Of a stretch of DNA of 64,000 nucleotides, positions 21,781-33,300 are shown piece by piece. Under the pieces are notes generated by a model. That model searched no databases. It saw only the letters and a list, made by a program, of their open reading frames with translations, and was not told the DNA's origin. The DNA comes from Nyssa sinensis (Eukaryota > Streptophyta > Magnoliopsida > Cornales > Nyssaceae): assembly GCA_008638375.1 (NCBI GenBank), contig CM018048.1, positions 6,407,089 through 6,471,088 on the forward strand. Reading direction: 5' to 3'. Every line of letters starts with the position of its first letter. Position 1 is the first letter of the stretch. A program made the position numbers and the translations under genes.

Positions 21781-24700
21781 TAACTTGATAATGATTCAAC
21801 ATCTGAATCATATCATTCAGAAGAAGAAAATGACAAAATAAATTACATTATTGTAATAATTGTCAAAATAATCGAATCTGTAAAGACAAACAAAAAACTT
21901 GCATGATAAGAAAATTCGATTATTCTTAAAAGCTTGATTTTGCTAAGAAAATCCAAGATCCCCAAGCTAGGACTCAATATCTAGCAAATCTAAAAAATTT
22001 AATTATGCAAAATCAATAAAAAAAAGTTACTCCTAAATTTGAAGCCTCTGACATCACAAGAATTTATGAAGAATTTTACAAAAAACTAAACAATTAACTC
22101 ATCTTCAAACTGAAATTAATCAAATGAAGCAAGATATTTGAAGTCTCCAGATAAAAGCACAAATTTCCAAAACTGAAATATCAATTCTAAAAAATACCCA
22201 ACAATAAGCCTTTAATGCAATAAGACAAGAAAAAGAATAAGAATAAAAAGAAAAACTTCATGATCTTCCACAAGAATCAGATCCAACATATATGAATTTG
22301 ATAACAAAAGTTTCTTATAAAAAATGATATGTTTATACAACACTCCATATTTTGCTTTAGTTGATTCTGGTGCAGATTTAAACTGCATACAATTATTTTG
22401 AAAAATATAAAAGGAACGTTGTCTACAGCTAGTGGATCAGCACTTGATGTCAAATATAAATGATCAAATGCAGGAAGTTTGTAATGAAGGAATTTGCATC
22501 AAAACTCCTTTTATTATAGTAAAAAATCTGAACCAAAGTCTTATTTTTGGAACTTCATTTCTTTCTTTGATTCAACCTTTCTCAGTTAATCACGAAGGAG
22601 TTCGTACAAAAGCTTTTGGCAAAAAGATCTCATTCAAATTTATTGGCCCATAAAGATCAAGAGAATTAAATCTTTTAAAAGCATCATCCTTTGGCAAAAA
22701 ATCCAACATAAATCTTATACAAAAGAAAAAAACAACATATAATGCTTTTACAAAATGAATATGAATTTAAGAGAATTAATCAAGAACTTGAATCCCAAAT
22801 TCTCCAAAAGAAAATAAATGATTTTCAAAATAAGTTAATTTAAGAATGTAGCAGTGAGATTTCTCATGCTTTTTGGCACAGGAAGAAACACGGTTGTTGA
22901 ATTACCTCATGAAAAATATTTTAGTGAAATACAAATTCCAACAAAAACCAGACGGATTCAAATGAATCAAGAATTGTTAGAATATTACGAAAAGAAAAAA
23001 ATACAAAATCTCCTAGATAAAAAATTAATTAGGCCTACTCATTCTCCATGGAATTGCTCAGCCTTTTATGTAAATAAAAGAAGTTGAGATTGAGAGAGTC
23101 ACACCTAGGTTGGTAATTAATTACAAACCCCTTAATGTTTCCCTTCAAGTGGATTAGATACCCAATTCCAAACCAAAATGACTTTTTAGAAAGATTTTCT
23201 AATGCCTTCGTATTTTCAAAATTAAATTTAAATATGGATTTTGATACGTACAAAACTGCTTTAACAATATCATTTCGACATTATGAATGGAACGTAATGG
23301 CCTTTGGACTCAAAAATCACCCACAAAATTTGAAAATATGATGAATGAAATATTCACTTCATATCCGCAATTTTCTGTTGTGTATATTGATCATATACTA
23401 ATATTTTCTAAAAACATCCAAGAGCACTACTAGAAACATTTAGAAACATTTTGAAGCATCATTCATCAAAATGGTTTAGTTTTCTCTACTTCAAAAATGA
23501 AGTTTTTCCAAACAAAAGTCAAATTTCTTGGACACTACTTCAACATGGAACCTCCACACCAATTGAAAGAACTATTCAATTTGCTGATAAATTCCTTGAT
23601 GAAATCAAAGATAAAACTCAACTCCAAAGATTTTTAGGAAGTTCAAATTATGTTGTTGAATTTTATAAAGACTTACAAATTATTTGTAAACCTTTATACC
23701 AATGGCTACAAAAGCATCCCCTAATCTGGACATCTCAACACACTAAGATTGTTCATCATCATGGATTTAAATCACGATCGCGGGATACGAATCGGTCGTG
23801 GTAGCGGTATAACGGTATCGGGTCATTCGTAACGAGAATCGGAAACCGCAACCATAATTTTTTTTAAACTACTAGTAAATCTCATAAAAGTCATTGATAC
23901 ACATATCTTGATTACAATCATCACATTTTAATCTTTTTTACTATTAATTTTTAATTTTCTAACACCTAAAAGGATTTTTTTTTTATAAATAACACTTAAG
24001 AAGATATTTTATTAATTTATATAGGATATTTTAAAGTTAAACTAATAAGAAATATCATTTAATTTGAGTGACATTACAAAGAATAATATAAATAATAACA
24101 AAAATAATTATAAACATGAAATCAATTTAGTTGATTAGTTATGGAATAAAAAAAAATTAAAAATTTTGAGGCCAAGAGGCCTGTTCGAGTACATATTGAC
24201 CCGAATGTTTTAGTAACCCATTTCAATTATTTTTGGATTATTTTGTTAAGTATCTTTCTTGTATATAAATGTTATAAAAATAGAAATCATAAGAATTCTA
24301 TAGAAAAAAAAAATAAAAAAATTGAAATAAAAAACATAAAATAGATGTAACGGTCCTGTAACGGCCTGTAACGCCCATAGCAGCCGATACGTAACAGTAT
24401 CAGCCGATAAGGCTGTGAATTTTAGTAACACCGATATATCAGTATCAGAATAGTCAAAAAATCGATACGTAACGTAACGACCGTTATTTAATACCACGTT
24501 CACCATATTAAGTAACACGTCAAAACTCAGCCATGCTTAGGAATAACAAACTACGAAGCCTTTAAAATAGTTGAGACTAATGAATTTGACATAGGTTATG
24601 GTGGAATTTTTAAGCAAAGAATGAGTCAGGATACAAAAGAAGAGATTGTCAAATTCACGTCGGGAATTTGGGATTTGAACACAATAATAATATTTTATAA

Positions 24701-25132
24701 TCAGAAGAAAATTTCTTTGTTCTTTAACAAGTTTAAATAATTTTGCAGATAAATTCATGGCACCATCGGCTAATCGGAGGAAAGACAAAGAAAAAGCTTT
24801 GGCTTATTTGATAGAAACTTTTAATTTCCCATCACAAAGGCACATTTCCGTTGAAGAAGAATCGGGAACCAAAATTTAAAATTCTCCTAAATTTCCAAAA
24901 GTTCTTGATGAAGATTTTCTTTTTTCTTCCAAATGAATTTCAAAAAACAAGACGTTTTAAAACCCATGCCAAAATCAAAAAATTCTAAAAGAGTTCTCTT
25001 GGATCACATATGGTCCCCACCTTCAAAACTCATAATTAGATGCATATGAAATCTGCTCTAAAAGGTCTTGCAAAATATTTTCAACCAAATCAAATTCCCC
25101 GTTATTGTCCTATGATGAATTTGATTTATGTC
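21781..25132 (+). mobile_element. Endogenous pararetrovirus (Caulimoviridae) remnant, interrupted
   Basis: A decayed copy of a plant DNA pararetrovirus polyprotein region, closest in layout to petuvirus/florendovirus-type endogenous copies. In order it shows a coat-protein-like cysteine/basic region (about 21.8-22.2 kb), an aspartic protease motif DSGAD (22363-22377), reverse transcriptase pieces (about 22.85-23.45 kb) and RNase H pieces (about 23.58-23.76 and 24.51-24.72 kb). Multiple stops and frameshifts occur throughout. The reverse transcriptase catalytic box at 23383-23394 has lost its second aspartate (YIDH). A 739-bp hAT-type element splits the RNase H region, and a second MITE lies at its right end. 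Non-functional. Confidence 0.85.
23760..24498. mobile_element. hAT-type element inserted in the pararetrovirus
   Basis: 739 bp between 8-bp direct repeats TTCATCAT (23752-23759) and TTCACCAT (24499-24506). The ends CATGGATTTAAATCACGATC and, inverted, CGTGGTATTAAATAACGGTC match at about 16 of 21 positions. The interior is non-coding and rich in GTAACGG/ATACG words. Removing it restores continuity of the viral RNase H reading frame, which independently confirms the borders. Confidence 0.82.
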
Positions 25133-25140
25133 GTTATAAT

Positions 25141-25487
25141 TTGGGCTGACAATATTGGACACGACAAAAAACTGACACAAACTTAACCGGTTGTTGGTTG
25201 GACTTAATCGTGTTTGGGTCAAAATTGGGTCATACATGATTAACAAAATTATTATTCGTGCCATGTTCGGGTTGACCCAGCTGATCCGAAATTGACCCGT
25301 TTATTAAAACATGTCTCTTGACCCATAATCTGAAAATGACATGTTTAACCTATTAACCCGAATTTGACCCGTTAACACGAAATTGACACGATTAGTTAAT
25401 TGAGTTGTATTTGGGTCGACACTATTTCTAGAATATGTGTCCTAACATGACCCGAACTTGACACATGAACATGAATTACCACCCTTA
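25141..25487. mobile_element. hAT-type MITE with perfect 8-bp duplication
   Basis: 347 bp flanked by identical GTTATAAT (25133-25140 and 25488-25495). The ends TTGGGCTGACAAT and, inverted, TAAGGGTGGTAAT are imperfect inverted repeats of the common 'TAGGGGTGGCAAT' plant hAT MITE class. The interior repeats 'GACCCGAATTTGACCCG' words. It lies in what is probably the 3' end of the pararetrovirus remnant. Confidence 0.8.
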
Positions 25488-25999
25488 GTTATAATCTAAC
25501 CCGTGGTTAGGGTGTTACAGTCTCTTTCGCCATTTGATTAATTGAATTATAAGGAAAAGTGTTAGTTCTAAGGGTTCCCAAGCAAGGTTATCTTAGTAAT
25601 TTTGATAATAATAAGACATTGTTTATATTGACTAATATTTTATTATGGTGACAATGCAAATAGGTTATCTGGGTCAAAGAATATTATTAACCAATAAATG
25701 ACAAAGTCCATCAAGCTTAAGGATTCCACTCAAGTGCATGCTTCAAAGCTGAAATTAAATCAAGTGAAATGCTCTCATGATGATTCAAGCAAATGGACAC
25801 ACTAAACTCTAAGGAGTCAATACAAGTCAAGAGAAGACTTTTTATTTTCCTTATTTTGGGTTTTGAGTGATTTAGGATTAGATTGATTATTGATCGTAAA
25901 CTCTTACTATTTAAAATGATCAACTAAGAACAAACCCTAAAATATTTTTTTTTAAAAAAAACACATTGTCACATTTCAAGTTTTAAAATATCAAAAGGT

Positions 26000-27000
26000 T
26001 TTGAAAATAGTACACTATGAAAAATAAGCAAGAATGAACTTTTTGTCAAAATCAGTCGACTAGTTCTAAAAGTCGATCGACTGATACATAAGACTTATTT
26101 TTACACTGAACAAACCAGTCGACCGAGTGACCTTTTTAAGACAATAGCCTGAACATATAGTCCAACCAAATGGACCTTTTAGAAGATTCAGTTGACTAAC
26201 TTTTAAAAGCTCAAACAATGTAAATCAAAACCAGACAATTGATCCTAAGAACCCGTAGACTGATTGTTTTTGAAAAAATGAATGTTAAACTCTTTAGACA
26301 AATCAGTTAATCTGATTAGTCGACCAGATCTTTATCCAGTCAATTGGTTGATAATTCAGTTGACTAATTTTGTCGATCTAACACTTCAAAATTTAAATTT
26401 TAAACAGATAAAAAAGGAAGGAACAACTCTATTTTGAAATACAACAACTATATTCATTTGAGGGTTATAAATATAAGTTCTTTAAAGTATATATTTTTAT
26501 CTCTTCACAAGCTTACACTTTTACATCTCTATTCTTAACTTTAGATCTGACCATTGAAAACTTAGATGTAAAAGTTTTACTCATTTTAAATACTATGAGC
26601 TTACACCTTATCTATTTGTACAGAATGGGCATATATTGCACCAACTCAATCTTAAAAAGAGTGCTTGTTGATAAACAAACTTTGTATCTTCTCATTGCGG
26701 TGAGATTTTGTAGGTAGGTGATACCCTAGTAAGGCAAAAATGAATATTTTGATGGAAAAAGAATGAGGAGCTCTTGTTGTAAAGGTTTGACCTCCACCTG
26801 CAAGTAGATTAAGTTAATGACGTAGGACGTAGGAAGTTTTTTAAAGTTTTTTGAATCTCATAAAAATCGATATGTTTGCTCTTTCTCTCTTTACTATGTT
26901 ACATACTTGTAAATTTTTAGTATACATTTTTAAAATTTGTAAAAGTTGTCAATACTTGCTAAATACCCCTATTCACCTCCCTCTAGAGTAAATATCTAGA
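26000..27000. mobile_element. Probable Copia-type LTR fragment
   Basis: The 'AGTCGACTG/GTCGATCGACTG' word recurs many times (26050-26370). A stretch CTAAATACCCCTATTCACCT followed by CCCTCTAG (about 26958-26988) resembles the 3' part of LTRs of SIRE/Maximus-type Copia elements. No paired LTR or coding region was identified; assignment rests on motif memory only. Confidence 0.4.
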
Positions 27001-27268
27001 CAACGAAAAGGAAAAGAAAGCTTCACAGTGATAGACAAAAAAGTTAAATGGTAGTTTTGAAAAGCAAGGAATTTTATATATGGAGTTGAATCAGTTGATG
27101 ACTGAAAATGACCGATCTATATGGGAGATCAACAACTTAGTAAATAAGACATCTGAGGCAGTCCATCCTATGACCATTAATGAATAATAGTCGAAGATCC
27201 CTCGTGTGTGTGCTATTTTTCTCTTTAGTAATTTAAGATCCCTTGTTAGATTAATATCAATTTATTAA

Positions 27269-27434
27269 CGGGCTAGTCTAGTGCACAAGGTTCCCTTAAT
27301 TATGGGCTTAAAAAAGGATTAGATGTACGTAATCTTACCTTCCCTCCACCACAAGGGGAAGCTATTTTGGCAACTAAAATCCATGATCTTCAGGTCAGTA
27401 AAGCAACTTTACCGTTATGCCAAGACCCGTCCTC
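27269..27434 (-). mobile_element. Au-type SINE with 16-bp target duplication
   Basis: 166 bp on the minus strand. Its 5' end carries a Pol III A-box-like TGGCATAACGGTAAAG and a degenerate B box (CATGGATTTTAGTT), followed by the 'AAGGTAAGATTACGTACATC' middle and the GTGCACTAGACTAGCCC 3' end of Au-type plant SINEs. The flanks are the duplicated AATATCAATTTATTAA (27253-27268) and AATATCAATCCATTAA (27435-27450), two mismatches in 16. Confidence 0.82.
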
Positions 27435-27450
27435 AATATCAATCCATTAA

Positions 27451-28266
27451 ATATGAGCATTAAATGCGTTTACAAGAGTATGGGCTCAGAAATAGGTGAC
27501 ACATGTCTCAAATCAATACTTAATTAAGGCATTGCAATGCTACTTTACCAATTTTGGGATGGTAAATGTGTCCATTAATATCCCAAGTGGTGGATCTAGC
27601 TAGAAATATCACTTAGGAAATGCAAAAATATAATTTAAAAAGGATTCTTATGAAATGATGAGTAAAAAATTAAATTTTGAAAATTTTGGGACCCCTACTA
27701 GATTCACTACCAAATATCTTATATGCAAATTTGCTGTATCTATCTGTTACTTTTGTTTATTGACATGATACATATTAATATATCCCAAAGTACATAAATT
27801 ATTGAAATGTTTTAAGCTTATTGATAGCAACGAAAAGAACCATGGGAAGAAAAACACTTTTGATTATCCTAAATCTTGACTCAGTTATAAAAGAAAAAGG
27901 ATAGGTAGGGGCAAATCTTATATTTGAATGAAAATATTTTTTGATTTTTTTTAAAGTAAATTTAGAAGCAATTTATTATAGACATGTTATCAAGATCACA
28001 ACCCACAAGAGCTTGAGATGGACCCCAATTTCTTATATTTCTTATTATATTTCATGGAAGCTGGTCATATTATTGTGGGGTTGGCTTCTAGAAAGTCATC
28101 ACATGCCCATATTTAATAATTATAACACAACCATATTACTTCTTGTACTGAACCAACCTAACTTTGCCTGAGAAGGGTGTGAATGCACTCATACATTCCA
28201 TTAATATATCTACAGCTTGTCCACTGTGATGCTTTGCCTTTATCAGGGTATTATGTGAGTTTGTAT

Positions 28267-28314
<48 letters not shown>

Positions 28315-28581
28315 TTGACACCTTCATTGAACTATCTTCAATGGCCATAAATTATAGGACTCCCAACTATTTCATAATACTTTGAGCTGCTTTAAACTCA
28401 ATCGGTTGATAACTCTGATAAGTATGAAGTCATTTTCGCATCAATATCACTTTAAGTCTTGGCATCAATAAATTGTTTAAATTCAGATCTTTATAAACTC
28501 TTTCAATAAAGTCGGGTGAAATAATCAGTTCATAAATCCACCCAAAATTTGGATAAATGGGTCTATTTCAATACAAAACCC

Positions 28582-28615
<34 letters not shown>

Positions 28616-29898
28616 GGGTGGGATTACAGATGAAAATTGAGGAGAGGGAATACACATTTAAAAAGAAAAAAATTGTGTTACTCTTCTTCAAAGAAAATTA
28701 AAAATAAAATTTCAAATAATATAATAATATTTAATTAATAAAAAATACTTGACGTCAAATTAGGAGAAACTTGTTCTTATTGTCACTGTTTCGTATATAA
28801 TTACTTGATTATTTATTTTTAATTTAAAATAAGAATAAATAAAATAATAAAATAAACATAGTGTACATAGCAAATATAGCCAAGACATATTTTCAAAAAA
28901 AAGAAAATTTATGACAAGTATTATTCTTAATAAATTATTCATTTTTTTTTGGATAATGATGGCAAATTTACTTTGCCGGTTCTTTACACGCATCCTTTAA
29001 ATCACAGAAAACACATATTCAAACTAATACCATGAAATAATATTTTACAATCTTAAGTCATTTTATAAGTGTTTGAAAGATCCATGTTAATCGAAAAAGG
29101 GATGATTACAAAATGCACTTTTAGATTAAATATGTGATTTTAAAATATATCTTTATGTCCAAGGAACGATTTTTAAATATGTCTTTATGATCAAGACATA
29201 ATTTTTAAATGCACATTTCTATTAAAGAGCATTTCTAATTTTTTTATTTGTAAAATTATAGTTTTTTTAACAAAAAAATATATTTCAAATTCACTCATTT
29301 TATTTTAAAAACACGATTTGTAATCATATCTTCTTATCTAAATATTTATTAGTAATGCTATATTGATCCAATAATTCTATAAAAAATGTTTACATAGCTG
29401 ATGTGACAATATTGTATTAATTTTATATCACATCATAATATAATATAAAACTAATACAATACTGCTACATCAACTATATAAAAACTTTTGATAAAAATTT
29501 TAAGTCAGCATAACATTACTTATTTTTAAAAGAACATGATAATGTCATTAATTACGTGAATTTGAAAAAAAAAAACTACTATTAAATTAGAATTTACATA
29601 AAATATAATGTTTTAATCATTAAATTATTTTAAAATTAAGTTTTATTATTTTAATTAAATTATTTTTAATTTCGAAATTATCTCATGATTAGAAGACTCT
29701 ATTTCATGTGGGCTCAAAGATTGTCCCTTCAATAAATTACTTTTAGTAAAGAAAAAAAAAATTGATAAAAAACAAAAAACAAAAAGTCTGCAAAAGTCTC
29801 TGTTGAATCTGTTTGATTCTTAAATGAAAAGAACCTTTCTGAGTACAGTAATGGAAAGTGAAGCAAGGCCATTTTGGTAAAACCAAGCACCCAAAAAG
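27451..29898. other. Gene-free AT-rich stretch
   Basis: No coding homology was seen. It contains an (AC)n(AT)n microsatellite (28269-28315), the 40-bp palindrome at 28579-28618 and long AT-rich tracts up to the MULE border. Confidence 0.6.
28579..28618. repeat. Perfect 40-bp AT palindrome capped by CCCTAAA/TTTAGGG
   Basis: CCCTAAAT, an uninterrupted (AT)n core and ATTTAGGG form a perfect inverted repeat that can extrude as a cruciform or hairpin. The caps equal one unit of the plant telomere repeat in inverted arrangement, possibly by coincidence. Confidence 0.8.
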
Positions 29899-29909
29899 CA
29901 ACTAAAAAG
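29899..29909. repeat. Candidate MULE target-site duplication, left copy
   Basis: CAACTAAAAAG, identical to 56783-56793 and immediately outside the inverted terminal units. AT-richness makes chance matches somewhat more likely than for random sequence. Confidence 0.5.
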
Positions 29910-29912
29910 GAA

Positions 29913-30019
29913 TTTTTTACCAAAACAGTGCTATTTTAGAACTTTATTACCAGAATAGGGTTGTTCTCAACTTATTTACCAAACTAATGCCGTTTGAGAA
30001 ATCGTCTTTTGAAAAGACG
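29913..30019 (+). repeat. Left MULE terminal region
   Basis: Three tandem units start at about 29916, 29942 and 29971, each with TTACCA followed by an A/G-rich core and GTTTT or TTTTAGAAC. They end at the 17-bp palindrome at 30003-30019. The inverted right end has two such units. Confidence 0.7.
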
Positions 30020-30375
30020 ATTTTCATGTTTCTAAATGGGGCAAAACAACCGTGTTTCTGAATTGGGCAAACCGACAAACCGCATCTCTCTCATATCTCT
30101 CAACAGCGATCGTCGACCTCGTCTCCACAGTGGCCTCTACCTCTCTTCACCGACCATCGTGACATCTCTCAACCTCTCTTCACCTACCGGCGTCTCTCTC
30201 TATCTCTCAACCTCTCTTCACCGACTGTCACTGTTGCCATCGCCGACGTTCGTGGATCATTCCGACGTTGACATCACCGACTTTTTCTCTCGTCTCCGGC
30301 ACCGACCATTGCATCCAAGTCCTCTCTCTCATCACTTGTCTCTCTCGGCGCAGTAATCTCATCAGATCTGAGGTA
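30020..30375 (+). promoter_or_regulatory. CT-rich leader inside the left MULE end
   Basis: A pyrimidine-rich stretch (CTCTCTCAACCTCTCTTCACC repeated with variation) ends at CTGAG|GTAAAT, a good splice donor at 30373. It could be a 5' untranslated exon for the transposase gene, spliced across about 6.9 kb to an acceptor just before the ATG (TTTGAAG at 37303-37309). That is inference; the open frame across it (30036-30356) has no recognisable protein. Confidence 0.35.
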
Positions 30376-33300
30376 AATGTTTTTTTTTTCAGATCTGTGT
30401 TTTTTTTTTTTTCAGATCTGTGTTTTTTTTTTTTTTTTTAGAGCTTCCCCCCTTTATCTATATATAATCCTCATTTTCCAAGCACATTCAATTTTTTTCC
30501 CCCCTTTTTTTTATTAATGTCTTGAATGGACCAATTTGTGGTTTAGGTTATGCACTTATATATAGATATATATATATATATATATCTGTCACAAATACGA
30601 GTCAAGATACAGGGGTGATGCAATCCACAATACCATTGGTTTTCATCACAAGGAAGCAAGTTCACATTGTCCACAATCATATTACAACATGACTTCTTTT
30701 ATTGGTTCTATTTTCTCAGCATTGCAAGTTACTCAGTCCTCACCATTAAACACGACCTGGTACCATGTTTAACATAAAGTCACATGATAAATGGACGCCT
30801 GCTTGTCTGTGCCTAGTATTTACTAGAATAATCTCAAAATTCATGCTCATAAGAGATCTGACAAAGTTTTGTGTTGGGTGTCAATTACCTGACGCAACAA
30901 TCCTCTTTTTTCTAGAATTGGAACTGACGGTGTAAGAATAAGATACTAAGCACAACATAGGTGGAGTTATGTTACAAGAATGTGCAATGGCTTAAAATGC
31001 TTCTATGCGTTAATTAATATTGCCATGAGTTATTGGTGGTATGATAAGTCCACTTGCATTATTCCATTTGTTGTTATCCTATTTTTTTTACAATTGTTAA
31101 TTTTTAACAAATGAAATATTAACTGGTTAGCTGTGAAAGAAATTTGTATGTTTCCCTTCATTGGTGAGACCTGTCACTGCTTCAACTATCTGACAATTCC
31201 ACAGTGCTTGACATTCCCTAATGATTAATTCAAACTGACTCAACCTGTGACAATCTTTCTTGGCAACATTCAGTTGTATGTTACCTGGCTCTCAGATGTA
31301 TGTTCCAAGACATGATTCTCTACATCTTTTAAGAGTTGCAACTTGCAATATGTAGGTTTTTTTTTCTTGTTTCTCTGTTTATACAAGTTCAAAAAATTCA
31401 TCATGATGTGTTTTCCCAATGTTTTCAAATGTTGATTTGGGAGCCTTGTCTTCACCTAGTTAAAAATTGAAAAGTTTTTTCCCAAATGTTGATGGCTCTT
31501 TGATGTACTTTTCAAGACATGATTCTCTAAATCTTTTAAGAGTTGCAACTTTTAATATGTAGGTTCTTATATTGTGTCTCTGTTTATGCAAATTCAAAAA
31601 ATTCATCAAAATGTGTTTCCCAATGTTTTCAAATTTTGATTGGGAGCCTTGTCTTTACCTAGATCAAGTTGATGTAAACTGTTATGGTGTGGACTTAGCT
31701 AGAATCAGAAAACTTTCAATAATTAGTTGGAGTTGATCCATATTTAAATCAAGTTTTTCTCAATTAAGTCATTGTTCTACAAAAGAGATGTAACTTCAGA
31801 GTTCATTTTGTCCTTTCTAGTACTGATTAAGTCTTTTACCAAGAGTGACATGAATTGTAAGGAACTAAGATTGAGGTTGCCTATGTTTCAGGATAGGACC
31901 ATTTGGTAAAGATTATCGGAGAGGCTTTAGCTTTCTGTTTGTTTCATGGAGAGCAAAGACATAAGAGACTTGAATTAGAAATTGGAAGCATGCTTTGGAC
32001 TTGAACTTCGACAGTGACCAGTTTAAATAGATATTGAGGTTGAATTGCCATTTATGAATTGACGTGTAAATTTCTGTGAACCTATTGATTTAATTCCACG
32101 GCCATTGATCCTTATTCTTAGTAACTGAAGTTAATTTTTAAACTTGTCTAGGAAATGGATATGGAAATGGAGGAGAATGAAAAGGTGGTTGCAGAAAGAA
32201 GGATTTAAATGTGAAAATATCTGTGGGTAGGTTCTCCATTTTTTAAAGAAGGAAGATTTTATTGTTGGGACTTGGGAGTTTGGACTAAAAAGGTAGGGGA
32301 AAAGAATCTGATCCATAAGATAAGTGAAAAATTTATTGAGAACTGAGAAAAAGATTGTAAAAAAAATTTAAAGCATCAAGTAAATGTAGGGGTAGGGCAT
32401 GGGATATTTGTCGAAATATACATTTATATAACGATAAACCATGTGATGGATTAGAAAAGAGAAATGAGATTATCTCAGCTTTGGTAATCAGCTAATTTTC
32501 AACTGTGTCGGGGGTATTGACTAATTGAAATTGTTCAGATACCTCCAATAGACTATTGAAATTTTCAAAGAGAACTTGAACGTTTAGCTCTTTTGCTTGT
32601 CACAAAACTCTAGCTTTGAATCTCCAGGATTTTTTAACCTATTCAGATCCCTTCAAAAGTCTCCAGAAGGATCTGGATCTGGCAATCGACTGAGATCATA
32701 TAAGATGTTCATCACAAAAAAATGACGATGATTGGATGATTTCACACCTTATGATTCAATGATGTTATTATAGGCACTTGGAATTTTTTGAAGTAAAAAT
32801 GTCAATCAAGGTCTCAAACATGATGTTCCAACATAAAAAAACTTGATAATTTTTGGCACTGGTAAAATATTCAAGTGGGGATAAAACTTGATAATTTTTG
32901 GCATTGGTAAAATGTTCAAGTGGGGTCCACTCCTGGGCCAACTTGCACCACTAAACAGTTTGTGTCTTGTTGAATTGGTTGCTCATGCTTTGTGCTTAAG
33001 GCTCTAATACAAGTCTGGTTCCGATTCCCTCAATATTACTAATAATATTTTCTATCCTCCAGGTTTTTTTCGTTCCTACAATACTTCTAATACTATCTGG
33101 GTTTGGCCGAACCAATGCAAGAGTGTGTTTCAAAGGAAGAATTGCTTCTAATTACCACTATAATTATATATGCAATCTGCTGAAGGATAAGGAGACCAAC
33201 CATTTTAATGTTCAAGCTGCTTTTTCCTAACAGCTGAAGTGATTTTCTGCAAAAGCAGGTGCCTGTTGCTAATTAAAATGAGTCAAAATTGTCTTTAAAT

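Noticed and set aside
30036..30356. 106-codon open frame near the left MULE end
   Set aside because: CT-rich low-complexity sequence rich in Ser, Leu and Pro with no conserved motif; more likely a leader region.
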